Notes: a model not told the origin generated them from the letters alone. Shown: positions 43,447 through 53,296, counted from the stretch's first letter. The stretch: 64,000 nucleotides of DNA from Leifsonia sp. Root1293 (GCF_001425325.1 NZ_LMEH01000001.1:1163898-1227897); one strand, 5' to 3'. Program-made: numbers and translations.

Positions 43447-44926
43447 CTACCCCGTGCCGGTGGCAGCCGGTTCGAGCTTGGTGGGGAGGGTGATGGGGTG
43501 GGTGATCTCGGCTCTGGTCTTCGGCTTCATCAGGCGGGGTGTTCGGGTGGGGTCGATGTGGGGTGGCGGGATCAGCCAGTACTGGTCGTCGTGATCGCGG
43601 GTGATGTCCCAGCCTTCGTTGTGGACGCGGAGGTGGCCTCGGCGGCAGAGGAGGATCCCGTCGGCGACGTCGGTGTTGCCGTGGTCGCGTTTCCAGTGGT
43701 TGATGTGGTGGATCTCGGTCCAGGAGGGTGGCCGGTCGCAGTCGGGTTCTCGGCAGCCGCCGTCGCGGATGGTGATCGCGGTGCGTTGTGCTCGGGTGAA
43801 GAGGCGTTCGTCGCGGCCGAGGTTCAACGGTTGCCCGGTCGAGGAGAACTGCACGGGCAGATACCCGGCGCACAACCCGCGTTCGACGGTGCCCAGCGAG
43901 ACAGCGCCCGGGTGCCCTTCGAGGGCTCCGAACCCGGTGCCGGTGGACAGTGCCTGTTCGTTGACGACGATCCGCACCGACGGGGCCTCGGTGTCGAGCA
44001 GGCGCATCGGGTTCACTGATGCACCGGCTTTCACCACCTGGATGAGTCCTTCGGCGGCGTGACGTTCCCGGGCAGCCCTGTCGAGGAACGGAGTCCGGGC
44101 GGGTGCGGCACCGAAGGGACGTTTCTTCGGGTCAGGGTGCCGTCGGGGGTGGGTGAGTTGATCGTGGACGGTTTGGAGGAGGGCACCGTTCTCGGGGTCG
44201 AGGGCGTACTCGCCGCGGTACATGCCGTCGGGGGCGATCCACTGCCGCCAGTACTGCTTCTCCCGCAACACCGCCTCACGCACCGCGACCCCTGAGGTGT
44301 CGATGCGGTCCCGCGCCGCCCGGGCCGCAAGCCGGGCTTCGGCAACATGCACCCGGTGAGTGCCGTCGGGGCCGAGGAGGTCGGTGAGCAGATCCACCAG
44401 TGCTCCCTGGAGCAGGTCGGCGGTGACAGTATCGGTGGTGTCGCCGACGCCGGCCTGGATCACGTCGGCCACCGGCACCGAGATCCGGCCGGTGGTGACG
44501 GCATCCGCCAATCCCGCGTACCAGGGCGCTTCGACCGGAGGCACCATCTCGGCAAGATCCGGGTCAGAGTCCCGGGCGACGGACAGGTCGGTGGCGGCAT
44601 CGGTGACCGCGATCATCTCGCCCACCCGCGCCAACGAGCGGGCTTCCCCCTTCGATGCCCCGGTCAACGACACCAATAACGTGTCGGCGTCGGCGAACCC
44701 TGACCGGCGAGCCAACGACCCCAGACCATGCTCGGGCGTGGAGCGGCGGGCGATCTCCGCAGCCGCCAACGCCGCGAACCGATCCACCTCACGCCGAGCA
44801 GCAGCCGCCGCCGTCTGAGTGGCCAGCAGATCCGCATCAGCCAACCCGGCGAACGCCGCCGCACCGGTGCCCGACAAGGCCAAATGCAGCCGCAACCCCG
44901 GTGAGCAGATCAACCGGCGCTGGCAT
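43447..44926 (-). pseudogene. DUF222/HNH endonuclease (13E12-repeat type), apparently frameshifted near the N-terminus
   Basis: From about 44880 downward one frame encodes a DUF222 domain (ADADLLATQTAAAAARREVD onward) and a C-terminal HNH nuclease domain (CREPDCDRPPSWTEIHHINH, then GILLCRRGHLRVHN). The natural start is in another frame: ATG at 44926, eight bases after GGGAGA, giving MPAPVDLLTGVAAA. Removing one T from the TTT at 44884-44882 would join it to LALSGTGAAAFAGLADAD. The uninterrupted frame alone can start at 44934 (MEACQRRLICSPG; 495 aa), but that N-terminus is Cys/Arg-rich and lacks a spaced binding site. These genes are abundant in actinobacteria; their role is unknown and they may be mobile. 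Confidence 0.6.
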
Positions 44927-44934
44927 GCCTCCAT

Positions 44935-45321
44935 TCTCCCAAAGATGAGGGCCGCTCGGGTCGATCTCGAACAACATTCTGAGATTGGTGACTGGGGAGG
45001 AGTCCCGGTCAGGTGGCGATTCCGAAGCCGAGAGAACACCGCTGACGATCGGCTGAAGAGCGGTAGCGTTTGGGGTAGTGACGGTCGGTCTCGATACGCA
45101 TTCTCGCTGCACTCGACCAACGATTGGCGGGCGGTGCACCCAGGACTCCGAGACGACGAGTTCGTGCCCCTCGGACGTGGGAATTGATGGATTCGCGCTC
45201 TCATGACGAGCAAAACGACGGAAATGCTTGCGCTGCCCCCGTTCGGGCGGCATGATTCTCCTGATTGAACCCCCTACTTCATTCACTTCTGCGACCCGAA
45301 CGCGTAACGAAGGCGAACCGA
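44935..45321. other. Non-coding spacer between the DUF222 gene and the beta-flower gene
   Basis: About 390 bases upstream of two divergent genes. It is richer in A and T than its surroundings. I found no RNA gene, hairpin or ORF with coding character; open frames crossing it are extensions of the DUF222 region. It presumably holds both promoters. Confidence 0.5.
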
Positions 45322-45648
45322 ATGACCGAGTACCTGTACGACCTCTCCGGTGAATGGATCGCCTTCCGGGCGACCACCGAGAGCATGTATCTCTTCGATC
45401 CGACAGGCGAGTGGATCGGCTGGTTCCCCTGGGGCGATGCCGAGGCCGTCACGCCCGACGGCGACTACCTGGGCACTGTGATCGATGACCGCCTCGTGCG
45501 TGCATACGGGCACGCCTCACGGGGCTACCCCGCGTATCCCGGCGCTCCCGCTTTCCCCGGACTGCCCTACAACCCCGGACAGGCCGCCTTCATCGGCAGC
45601 CTCGGTGGCTACGAGGACGCGAACGTCCGGCATTCGCTGAGCGCCTGA
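45322..45648 (+). CDS. Small protein with beta-flower-like repeats
   Basis: The 108-residue protein shows three short repeats: LYDLSGEWIAF, LFDPTGEWIGWFPWG and AVTPDGDYLGTVI, each with D-x-x-G-x-(W/Y)-(I/L)-(A/G). This resembles the '4-fold beta flower' small proteins known from databases (recalled, not searched). The tail is Gly/Pro/Tyr-rich (GYPAYPGAPAFPGLPYNPG). No signal peptide or membrane segment is seen. The ATG follows AAGG at a plausible distance. It converges with the topoisomerase IB gene. Function unknown. Confidence 0.7.
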   Translation: MTEYLYDLSGEWIAFRATTESMYLFDPTGEWIGWFPWGDAEAVTPDGDYLGTVIDDRLVRAYGHASRGYPAYPGAPAFPGLPYNPGQAAFIGSLGGYEDANVRHSLSA

Positions 45649-45686
45649 GCTGCAGAGCGCCTCGCTGTCCGACGCTCACTCGGCGC

Positions 45687-46697
45687 TCACTCGTCACTGA
45701 CCAGCGGCTCCGTGCGCCGAGTCGTACCGGGCTCGGTCCGCTCGTACAGTGCGAGCAGCGCGTTCTCCGGTGAACCCGTGAGGGAGATCGTCTCGCCCGC
45801 GAGGTATCGGTCGATGACAGTCGGGTCGATGTAGCTGCCCTTTGCGACGGTCGGCGTGTTTCCGAGCACTTCGGATGCCGCCACCACCGCGGCGCGCACG
45901 GCCTGCTTCGCCTGCCTCTCGGTGGCGGCGGGGCCGGCTTCGGCGAGCGCTGTCGCCGCCGCGATGGTGCCGCGCAGGGTGCGGAAGTCCTTGGCCGTGA
46001 AGTCCCCTCCTGTGGCCGTACGCACGTAGTCGTTGATCTGCGCACCACCGAGAGCCCGGAAGCGGTCATCGTCACGCCACGCCAGGTAGCGGGAACGAGG
46101 CGTGCGTTCCAGCAGCTCCGCGGAGACGGCGGCGAGGGCGGCATCCGTCACCTCGGCCTGCATCTTCTGCCCGCTCTTCGCGGGGAACGCCAGACGCATG
46201 ATCTCCCCGTCGAGCTTCACGTGGCGCACGAGCAAGGTCGACAGGCCGAAACTCCCGTTCGCCTCGAAGTACGCCTCCGCCCCCACCCTCACGGCAACGA
46301 GGTCGAGCAGCCGGAACGATGTCGCGAGAACCCGCTCGCGTGACAGCCCCTCGACGGCGAGATCCCTGGTCACCCGGCGGCGCGCCACGGGGAGGGAGGC
46401 CGCCAGTTCCCGCATGCGATCGAACTTGACCGCGTCGCGCGCGGCCGTCCAGTCGGGGTGGTAGATGTACTGCCTGCGTCCGGCGCCGTCGACGCCGACG
46501 GCGAGGATGTGCGCGTTCGGGCTGTCGGCGATCCACACGTTGGTCCACGCGGGCGGGATGACGAGAGCCTCGGCGCGTGCGCGCTCCTCGGACTCGAGGG
46601 GATTGCCGGCCGCATCCAGGTACCTGTAGCCCTTGCCGGATCGCCGGCGGGTGTAGCCGGTACTGGTGTAGGGCTCGACGCGCTTCAGGCGCGCCAT
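45687..46697 (-). CDS. DNA topoisomerase IB
   Basis: Type IB topoisomerases relax supercoils by a 3'-phosphotyrosine nick. The 336-residue protein matches the small bacterial/poxvirus type: VIPPAWTNVWI near residue 46, GRRQYIYHPDW near 73, KDFRTLRGT near 236 and the active-site region NTPTVAKGSYIDP with Tyr289. Arg and Lys catalytic positions appear present (FDRMRELA, VRHVKLDG). It lies just downstream of ku on the same strand, next to the NHEJ pair. Confidence 0.93.
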   Translation of the reverse strand: MARLKRVEPYTSTGYTRRRSGKGYRYLDAAGNPLESEERARAEALVIPPAWTNVWIADSPNAHILAVGVDGAGRRQYIYHPDWTAARDAVKFDRMRELAASLPVARRRVTRDLAVEGLSRERVLATSFRLLDLVAVRVGAEAYFEANGSFGLSTLLVRHVKLDGEIMRLAFPAKSGQKMQAEVTDAALAAVSAELLERTPRSRYLAWRDDDRFRALGGAQINDYVRTATGGDFTAKDFRTLRGTIAAATALAEAGPAATERQAKQAVRAAVVAASEVLGNTPTVAKGSYIDPTVIDRYLAGETISLTGSPENALLALYERTEPGTTRRTEPLVSDE

Positions 46698-46764
46698 CGT
46701 GTCACCTCGCCGTCAGGGGTCAGCGATGTGCCGGTGTACTCCACACCGATCGAGACGCCGGGCT

Positions 46765-47754
46765 TCACTGCGCCTTCCGCTTCGGGGCGTCGTCAGCATC
46801 GGTGTCGGCTTCCGACTTCGAGGATGACTTGGCGGATGCCTTCGTCGACGACTTCGCCGAACCTGAAGCGCTCTTCGTCGCCGTCTTCTTGGCCGGCGAC
46901 TTCGCTCCCGAGCTCGCGCTCTTCTTCTTCGCCGTCCCCGTCGACTTCGCACCGTCAGCCGACTTCGACCCGCGCGCGCTCTCGACGCTGCGGCGCAGGG
47001 CATCCATCAGGTCGATGACCTCGCCGCCCTCCTCCTTCTCGGCCACCTCGCCGAACGTCGCCTCCGTGTCGATCGCATCTCCCTGCTCGAGCTTGCGCTC
47101 GATGAGCAGACGGAGCTCCTTCTGGTACTCGTCGACGAATTCGTCGGGCGTGAAGTCGCTGGCGTAGGAATCGACGAGGCTCGACGAGAGCTCCAGCTCC
47201 TTGCTCGAGATGCGCACGGTCTCGTCGAGTGCGGGGAATACCGCCTCGCGCACCTCGTCGCTCCACAACAGCGTCTGGAGGACGAGCACGTCGCCGCGAA
47301 CGCGCAGAGCGGCGAGTCGCGTCTTCTGGCGCAGAGCGAAGCGCACGATGGCCGTGCGGTCCGTCGACTCCAGGGTGCGGCGCAGCAGCACGTAGGCCTT
47401 GGGAGAGGCGCCATCCGGCTCGAGGAAATAGCTCTTGTCGAACATGATCGGGTCGATCTGCTCGTTCGGAACGAACTCGACCACCTCGATCTCTCGCGAT
47501 CGCTCAGCAGGCATCGCGGCCAGGTCGTCGGCCGTGAGCACCACCGTGCGCTCTCCGTCGTCGTAGGCCTTGTCGATGTGGGCGTACGGCACGATCTTGC
47601 CGCAGACGTCGCAGCGCCGTTCGTAGTGGATTCGACCTCCGTCGGCGTCGTGCACCTGATGCAGTCCGACGTCGTGATCCTCCGTGGCGCTGTACAGCTT
47701 CACCGGCACGTTGACGAGCCCGAACGAGAGCGCGCCCTTCCAGATGGACCTCAT
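46765..47754 (-). CDS. ku: Non-homologous end-joining protein Ku
   Basis: Bacterial Ku forms a homodimeric ring that loads onto double-strand breaks and recruits LigD. The 329-residue protein has MRSIWKGALSFGLVNVPVKL at the start, YERRCDVCGKIVPY near residue 45, and the core to about residue 255 (ending VIDLMDALRRSV). The last ~65 residues are a Lys/Ser/Ala-rich tail, the kind that binds DNA and LigD in mycobacteria. The start is ATG 47754; an upstream in-frame start would add eight residues. It is divergent from ligD with 76 bases between. Confidence 0.95.
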   Translation of the reverse strand: MRSIWKGALSFGLVNVPVKLYSATEDHDVGLHQVHDADGGRIHYERRCDVCGKIVPYAHIDKAYDDGERTVVLTADDLAAMPAERSREIEVVEFVPNEQIDPIMFDKSYFLEPDGASPKAYVLLRRTLESTDRTAIVRFALRQKTRLAALRVRGDVLVLQTLLWSDEVREAVFPALDETVRISSKELELSSSLVDSYASDFTPDEFVDEYQKELRLLIERKLEQGDAIDTEATFGEVAEKEEGGEVIDLMDALRRSVESARGSKSADGAKSTGTAKKKSASSGAKSPAKKTATKSASGSAKSSTKASAKSSSKSEADTDADDAPKRKAQ

Positions 47755-47830
47755 CTGATCAGTACACACCCGCAACACCCGTATCGGCTAGGTTTGCCGC
47801 GTGGGTTGACAGGCTCGGCTGGAGGGTGAG

Positions 47831-50305
47831 ATGGCGAAGTCATCGGCGTCGCAGCTCGTCAGCGTCGACGGGCATCGTCTGAAGATCTCCAATCTCGACA
47901 AGGTGCTCTACCCCGAATCCGGCACGACCAAGGCCGATGTGCTCGGCTACTACGCGGCCATCGCCCCGGTCATGCTCCCGCACGTGATCTTCCGTCCGGC
48001 TACCCGCAAGCGCTGGGTGCACGGGGTCGGGACTCCGGATGCCCCCGGGGAGACGTTCTTCCAGAAGGACCTCCCGGCCGGCACGCCCGACTGGGTTCCG
48101 CGAGCCGTCATTCCGCACTCCGATCACGACAACACCTACCCCCTCGTGAACAATGCCGCCGTTCTGGCCTGGCTGGCGCAGGCCGCCGCCCTCGAGATCC
48201 ACGTGCCCCAGTGGCGTTTCACGGCGGAGGGCGCCCGCCGCAATCCCGACCGCATCGTGCTCGACCTCGACCCGGGCGAAGGCATCGGGCTCCCCGAGTG
48301 CGCCGAAGTCGCCCGCCTCGCCCGCACCATTCTCACCGGCATGGGCCTCGACCCCCTGCCGGTGACCAGCGGCAGCAAGGGCATCCATCTCTACGCCCAG
48401 CTCGATGAGCGACAGACCTCCGACCAGGTGAGCGCCGTGGCCCGCGAGCTCGCCCGGGCGCTCGAGGCCGATCACCCCGACCTCGTGGTCAGCGACATGA
48501 AGAAGACCCTGCGCACGGGCAAGGTGCTCGTCGACTGGAGCCAGAACAACGGCAACAAGACCACCATCGCGCCGTACTCGCTGCGCGGGCGGTTCCGCCC
48601 GACGGTGGCCGCCCCTCGCACCTGGGAGGAGCTGTCGTCGCCCGACCTCGCGCATCTGGAGTACGGGGAGGTCCTCGCGAGAGTGACGAGAGACGGCGAT
48701 GCCCTCGCCGCCATCGATGCCGGCGTCGGGCCGGTTCCGGATGCGGGCATCCGTGGTGGGCGTGCGACGGCGGCTGCGGCATCCGGCAGTGATCGGCTCA
48801 GCGAGTACAGGGCCAAGCGCGACGCCTCGAAGACACCGGAACCTGTTCCGGATGCGGTGGGCACGCAGGCCGACGGTCGGAGTTTCGTCATCCAGGAGCA
48901 CCACGCCCGTCGCCTGCACTACGACCTGCGCCTCGAGCATGACGGCGTGCTCGTGAGCTGGGCGGTGCCCAAAGGTGTTCCCGCCGACCCGGGACGCAAC
49001 CACCTCGCCGTGCAGACCGAGGACCATCCCCTCGAGTACGGGTCGTTCGAGGGGACGATCCCCGCCGGCGAGTACGGCGCTGGAACGATGCGCATCTGGG
49101 ACTCGGGCAGCTACGAGCTCGAGAAATGGCGCGACGACGAGGTGATCGTGACCCTCACGGGTTCACCGTCCGGCGGACTGGGAGAGCCCGTGCGCCTCGC
49201 ACTGATCCGCACGAGTACCGACGGGACCAGCGACGCCGGCCGGACTGGCAGCACGCAGAAGTCGAACTGGTTGCTGCACCGCATGAAGTCCACGACTCCG
49301 CACTACTCCCCCGCAGCCCGACGCCGCTACGCTCCGGTGCCGCCGGCCGCTCACCAGGCGATGCTCGCGCGGGCGGGCACCCTCTCTGACCTCGGCAACG
49401 GGCCGGAGTGGGCGATGGAGATGAAGTGGGACGGCATCCGTGCCATCGCGTCGATCGAGGGCGATGCCGTGCGCCTCATGACACGCAACGGCAACGACGT
49501 GACCGCCGCCTATCCGGAGCTCATCGCCCTGACCGACGTCGCCCACGTGCGATCCGGGGTCTTCGACGGCGAGATCGTGGCGACGGATGCCGCGGGCCGA
49601 CCCGACTTCGGACTGTTGCAGGAGCGCATGAACCTCGTCAAGCCCGGCGAGATCGAAGCTGCGAGGAAACGGCGTCCCGTGCGACTCTTCCTCTTCGACG
49701 TTCTGGAACTCGATGGCGAAGACCTCACCGGGCTCGCCTACTCGGCCCGGCGGACACAGCTGGAGAAGGTGGTCGACGCTCCCCGCGGCTCCCCCATCGC
49801 GGTTCCCGACGCCTTCGACGGCGATGCGGAGAGCGCGATCGAGTTCAGCAGGAACCTGGGACTCGAGGGCATCGTCGCCAAGGAGAAGGATTCGCTGTAC
49901 GAGGAAGGGCGCCGATCCGGCGTCTGGATCAAGATCAAGCACCTCGCAACCCAGGAGGTGGTGATCGGCGGCTGGCGGACGGGCAAGGGTCACCGAGCCG
50001 GCACCTTCGGATCCCTGCTCGTCGGGCTGCCGACACCCGAGGGCCTGCGCTACATCGGCCGAGTCGGCAGCGGCCTGCGCGACCAGGACCTGCAACGCGT
50101 CATGAAGCAGCTCGAACCCCTCGGCCAGACCGACAGCCCCTTCATCGCCGTGCCCCGCGAGGAGTCGCGTGACGCGCACTGGGTGGCGCCGAACCTCGTG
50201 GGCGAAGTGGAGTTCTCCGGGTGGACGCGCACCGGGAGCCTCCGGCATCCGACCTGGCGTGGCATCCGTCCGGACAAGAACCCGGACGACGTCAGTCGCG
50301 AGTAG
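47831..50305 (+). CDS. ligD: ATP-dependent DNA ligase LigD (polymerase-phosphoesterase-ligase)
   Basis: LigD repairs double-strand breaks with Ku. The 824-residue protein has the three domains in the mycobacterial order: polymerase (about 10-290; metal site IVLDLDPGEG), 3'-phosphoesterase (about 345-500; EHHARRLHYDLRLEHDG), and ligase (about 520-815). The ligase nucleophile is Lys532 in EMKWDGIRAI, followed by FDGEIVATD, RLFLFDVLEL, EGIVAKEKDS and WIKIKH. All three active sites look intact. The ATG has GGAGGG four bases upstream; TAGGTT at 47789-47794 may be its -10 box. Confidence 0.96.
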   Translation: MAKSSASQLVSVDGHRLKISNLDKVLYPESGTTKADVLGYYAAIAPVMLPHVIFRPATRKRWVHGVGTPDAPGETFFQKDLPAGTPDWVPRAVIPHSDHDNTYPLVNNAAVLAWLAQAAALEIHVPQWRFTAEGARRNPDRIVLDLDPGEGIGLPECAEVARLARTILTGMGLDPLPVTSGSKGIHLYAQLDERQTSDQVSAVARELARALEADHPDLVVSDMKKTLRTGKVLVDWSQNNGNKTTIAPYSLRGRFRPTVAAPRTWEELSSPDLAHLEYGEVLARVTRDGDALAAIDAGVGPVPDAGIRGGRATAAAASGSDRLSEYRAKRDASKTPEPVPDAVGTQADGRSFVIQEHHARRLHYDLRLEHDGVLVSWAVPKGVPADPGRNHLAVQTEDHPLEYGSFEGTIPAGEYGAGTMRIWDSGSYELEKWRDDEVIVTLTGSPSGGLGEPVRLALIRTSTDGTSDAGRTGSTQKSNWLLHRMKSTTPHYSPAARRRYAPVPPAAHQAMLARAGTLSDLGNGPEWAMEMKWDGIRAIASIEGDAVRLMTRNGNDVTAAYPELIALTDVAHVRSGVFDGEIVATDAAGRPDFGLLQERMNLVKPGEIEAARKRRPVRLFLFDVLELDGEDLTGLAYSARRTQLEKVVDAPRGSPIAVPDAFDGDAESAIEFSRNLGLEGIVAKEKDSLYEEGRRSGVWIKIKHLATQEVVIGGWRTGKGHRAGTFGSLLVGLPTPEGLRYIGRVGSGLRDQDLQRVMKQLEPLGQTDSPFIAVPREESRDAHWVAPNLVGEVEFSGWTRTGSLRHPTWRGIRPDKNPDDVSRE

Positions 50306-50368
50306 TCGCGCGCTTGCCGGGCGGCGAGCCGTGCTCGCTGCAGCCGTTCTACCGGGCAGGATGAACCC

Positions 50369-50977
50369 GTGTCGTCGCGAGGAATCCACGTGGAGATCCT
50401 CATCCGTGCCGAGCTCGACGTCGTCTGGGAACTCACGCAGGATGTGTCGCTGCATCCGCGCTGGGACCTGCGGTTCAGTTCCATCGAACCTCTCGAGGAG
50501 CTCAGTGGAGGCGGGTACAGGTTCCGCTACCGGCGCGCACTGCCCGGGCACGTCATCGAGGGAACGGGAACGTCTTCCGGTGAACGGATGCGGCCCGACG
50601 GCACGCGTACATCCGCCCTGCGCTTCACTACGACCGATCGACTCTCGCCTCTCGGCGGCGGTCGTGGCTACTGGCGCTACAACCCCACCGCGAACGGCAC
50701 CGTGTTCGTCACCGGATTCGACTACACGCCGGGATGGGGCCGGGTGCTCGATGCTCTGCTGCTCAGACGTCTCATCGGATGGATGACCGCCTGGAGCTTC
50801 GACCGTCTGCGCATCTGGGCTGAGACCGGTGTTGAACCCGAGGACTGGCCGCTGCGCTCGGTTCTCTGGGTCTGGCGGCCCGAGCGACCCCGCGCGGCCA
50901 GATGTCGGCGCGTGCCGACCCGCGGCCGCAACCCGAACACGGCACCGGAGATCCTCGCCACGCTGGAGGAACCGTGA
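50369..50977 (+). CDS. SRPBCC (START-like) family protein
   Basis: The 202-residue protein has a single SRPBCC fold: VEILIRAELDVVWELTQDV at the start, W-D-L-R-F-S-S-I-E-P-L, and a C-terminal helix DALLLRRLIGWMTAWSFDRL. Such proteins bind hydrophobic ligands; some are cyclases or hydrolases, but no catalytic set is apparent. The last ~50 residues are Arg/Pro-rich. The start is GTG. Its stop overlaps the next gene's start (GTGA), so it forms a unit with the DUF4166 gene. Confidence 0.82.
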   Translation: MSSRGIHVEILIRAELDVVWELTQDVSLHPRWDLRFSSIEPLEELSGGGYRFRYRRALPGHVIEGTGTSSGERMRPDGTRTSALRFTTTDRLSPLGGGRGYWRYNPTANGTVFVTGFDYTPGWGRVLDALLLRRLIGWMTAWSFDRLRIWAETGVEPEDWPLRSVLWVWRPERPRAARCRRVPTRGRNPNTAPEILATLEEP

Positions 50978-51642
50978 GTTCGATCTTCGAGCAGGCCATG
51001 GGTGCGGACTTCTCGAAGCTGCATCCGATGCTGCAGCGACGCTTCGGCGTGGGGATCGAGGCCGGATACGGCTGCATCGGCACCGGCACCATGGCGAGCA
51101 TCCGGCGCGGACCATGGTGGACGGTGCCGTTCCTGCACATCGGCCGCATTCGGAACATCCTCGTCCCCGACATGGGAACCGGGGTTCCATTCACCATCGA
51201 GAACTTCCCATATCTGGATCCACTCGGGCGCGAGACCGTCACCTTCGTTCGCGAGTACAGGGTTCGCAGTCGGCCGAGCCGCTTCGATGCGACCATGATC
51301 ATCGACGAGGGCCGCATCGTCGACTATCTCGGTTCTCATCAGCACCTCGCGGTCGATCTCGAGTTGACCGCCCAGACCGACGGCTCGCTGCTTCTCCGCT
51401 CGGGAGAGCAGAGGTTCTACGAGGGACCGCTCGCCTTCCGGTTCCCGATGCTGTTCAGCGGCAGAGCGGAGTTGCGGGAGTCGTTCGACGACGAGGCTCA
51501 GGTCTTCCGTATCGCACTGGAGGTGCACAACGAGGTCTTCGGGTTCCTGTTCGGCTACGAGGGCGCATTCAGTTGCGAGTTCCCGGAGGCAACCGACGCA
51601 CCTGTGAGACTCAAGCCGGTGCGACACGAGCAGCGCACCTGA
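50974..51642 (+). CDS. DUF4166 family protein
   Basis: The 222-residue protein has the DUF4166 opening SSIFEQAMGADFSKLHPMLQ and RRFGVGIEAGYGCIGTGTM, and later FYEGPLAFRFPMLFSGRAEL. The function is unknown. The GTG at 50974 overlaps the SRPBCC stop and has GGAGGA just upstream (50965-50970). The pair is probably co-translated and may act on the same ligand. It converges on the SLC13 permease gene. Confidence 0.8.
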   Translation: MSSIFEQAMGADFSKLHPMLQRRFGVGIEAGYGCIGTGTMASIRRGPWWTVPFLHIGRIRNILVPDMGTGVPFTIENFPYLDPLGRETVTFVREYRVRSRPSRFDATMIIDEGRIVDYLGSHQHLAVDLELTAQTDGSLLLRSGEQRFYEGPLAFRFPMLFSGRAELRESFDDEAQVFRIALEVHNEVFGFLFGYEGAFSCEFPEATDAPVRLKPVRHEQRT

Positions 51643-51714
51643 GACAGCGGGCCGGAGTCCTCGAGATCCATCGTCAGTCGTGACCGAGCAGATCAGTGCG
51701 GCGACCGGCGGCGC

Positions 51715-53289
51715 TCAGAACGGCCAGACCAACGGCACGATTCCGACGGCCACGGCGAAGAAGACCACCATGACGGGCAGGCCGAGCCTCCAGTAGTCGC
51801 CGAAGCGCAGGCCGGCCGGTCCCTGGATCATGAGGTTGGCCGGTGTTGCCACAGGAGTTAGCAACGCGGCCGCAGACACCACGGCCACTGCCATGAGGAA
51901 GGGCAGCGGCGACACCTGCATCTCCGTCGCCACCGAGATGGCGATCGGCAGGATGATGAGGGCGGTCGCTGTGTTGCTGATCAGCTGGCCGAAGACCAGG
52001 GCGACCAGGCAGAGTGCACCGAGCACGAGGAGCGGACCGGAATCGCCGACGACGCCGATGAGGCCGGTGGCGATCATCTCGGCCGTGCCGGTCTGCGTGA
52101 TGGCTGTCGACATCGGGATCATGCCGGCCACGAGCAGCAGGGTCGTCCAGGAGATCGAGCGATGGGCTCGCTCGACTGTCACCGTGCGAGTGAGCACCAT
52201 CGCGCCAGCGGCCAGGAGGCCGGTGACCGCCGGCGGAAACACGCCCGTGGCCAGAGCGACGACCATGAGCACGAGGATGACCAGTGCGGTCCACGATCGG
52301 GGTCCGAGAGGAGCAGCCTGACGGCGCACGGCGTTCGGGTCGTCGACGACGACGACTGACGGGTCGGCGAGGTTCACGTCGAGCGCGTCCCAGTCGCCCT
52401 GCAGCAACAGCACATCGCCCACTTCGAGCACGATGTCGCCGCCCTCGAGGTGCTCGCCGGCGCGCTGCACGGCGAGCACGACGAGGTCGCCGCTCTCCGT
52501 CACCATGCCGGGGAACACCGTCGCTCCGACGAATGCCGACCGCGGGGGCACGAGAACCTCGGCAACGCCGGACTCCGCATCGAGCAGTGCCGCGCCTCCG
52601 GCATCCGTGCGCAGTCCCGGATAGTCGCGCAGGAGCACCCGGGCCTGGTCGCTCAGGTCGCGCGGCATCGTGGCCGGAATGCGGTCGGGGATGATGAATC
52701 GCTGCAGCACCAGCACGAGGAGAACCGAACCGACGACGATGGGCAGGCCCGCCACGGCGAAGTCGAAGAAGCCGAACGGATGCCCGGTGGCGTCGCCGGC
52801 GTACTCGGAGGCGAGCACATTGACCGGGCTGCCTGTGAGGGTGAGCAGCGATCCGGCGTGCGCACCGAAGGCCAGGGGCAGCAGCAGCCTGCCCGGCGCC
52901 ACGAGCACGCGCGAGGCGATGACGACCACGACGGGCAGCAGCGCCGCAACCGCCCCGTTCACGCTGATGAGGGCGGAGAGCACGGCCACGACGACCATCA
53001 CGAGCACGGTGACCCTGCGCACGTCGCCGCCGCCGCGGCGCACGAGCTGCTGGCCGGCCCACGCCGTGAGGCCGGTGCCGTCGAGGCCCTCCGCCACGAC
53101 GAACAGTGCGGCGATGAGGATGACGGCCGGGTCGGCGAAGCCGGCGAAGGCCTGCGGCAGGTCGAGCACCCCCGTGGCGAGCAGGGCGAGTGAGACGCCT
53201 ATGGCGACGAGTCCGGTGGGAACGCGGCCGCTGATGAAGGCGATCACGGCGAGCGCCAGGATGGTGAGCGTCAGCGCGGAATCGGTCAC
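51715..53289 (-). CDS. SLC13/DASS family permease with a TrkA-C (RCK_C) domain
   Basis: This 524-residue membrane protein has about ten helices in two halves, and a cytosolic insert near 195-300 resembling a TrkA-C/RCK_C domain (SAFVGATVFPGMVTESGDLV, GDVLLLQGDWDAL). The DASS substrate motifs TLTGSPVNVLAS near residue 150 and TPVATPANLMIQGP near residue 483 are present. Members carry sulfate, carboxylates or cations; the substrate here is unknown. The GTG at 53289 follows TACAGT by seven bases, a leaderless start. It is divergent from an MFS gene. Confidence 0.87.
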   Translation of the reverse strand: MTDSALTLTILALAVIAFISGRVPTGLVAIGVSLALLATGVLDLPQAFAGFADPAVILIAALFVVAEGLDGTGLTAWAGQQLVRRGGGDVRRVTVLVMVVVAVLSALISVNGAVAALLPVVVVIASRVLVAPGRLLLPLAFGAHAGSLLTLTGSPVNVLASEYAGDATGHPFGFFDFAVAGLPIVVGSVLLVLVLQRFIIPDRIPATMPRDLSDQARVLLRDYPGLRTDAGGAALLDAESGVAEVLVPPRSAFVGATVFPGMVTESGDLVVLAVQRAGEHLEGGDIVLEVGDVLLLQGDWDALDVNLADPSVVVVDDPNAVRRQAAPLGPRSWTALVILVLMVVALATGVFPPAVTGLLAAGAMVLTRTVTVERAHRSISWTTLLLVAGMIPMSTAITQTGTAEMIATGLIGVVGDSGPLLVLGALCLVALVFGQLISNTATALIILPIAISVATEMQVSPLPFLMAVAVVSAAALLTPVATPANLMIQGPAGLRFGDYWRLGLPVMVVFFAVAVGIVPLVWPF

Positions 53290-53296
53290 AGGGCCG

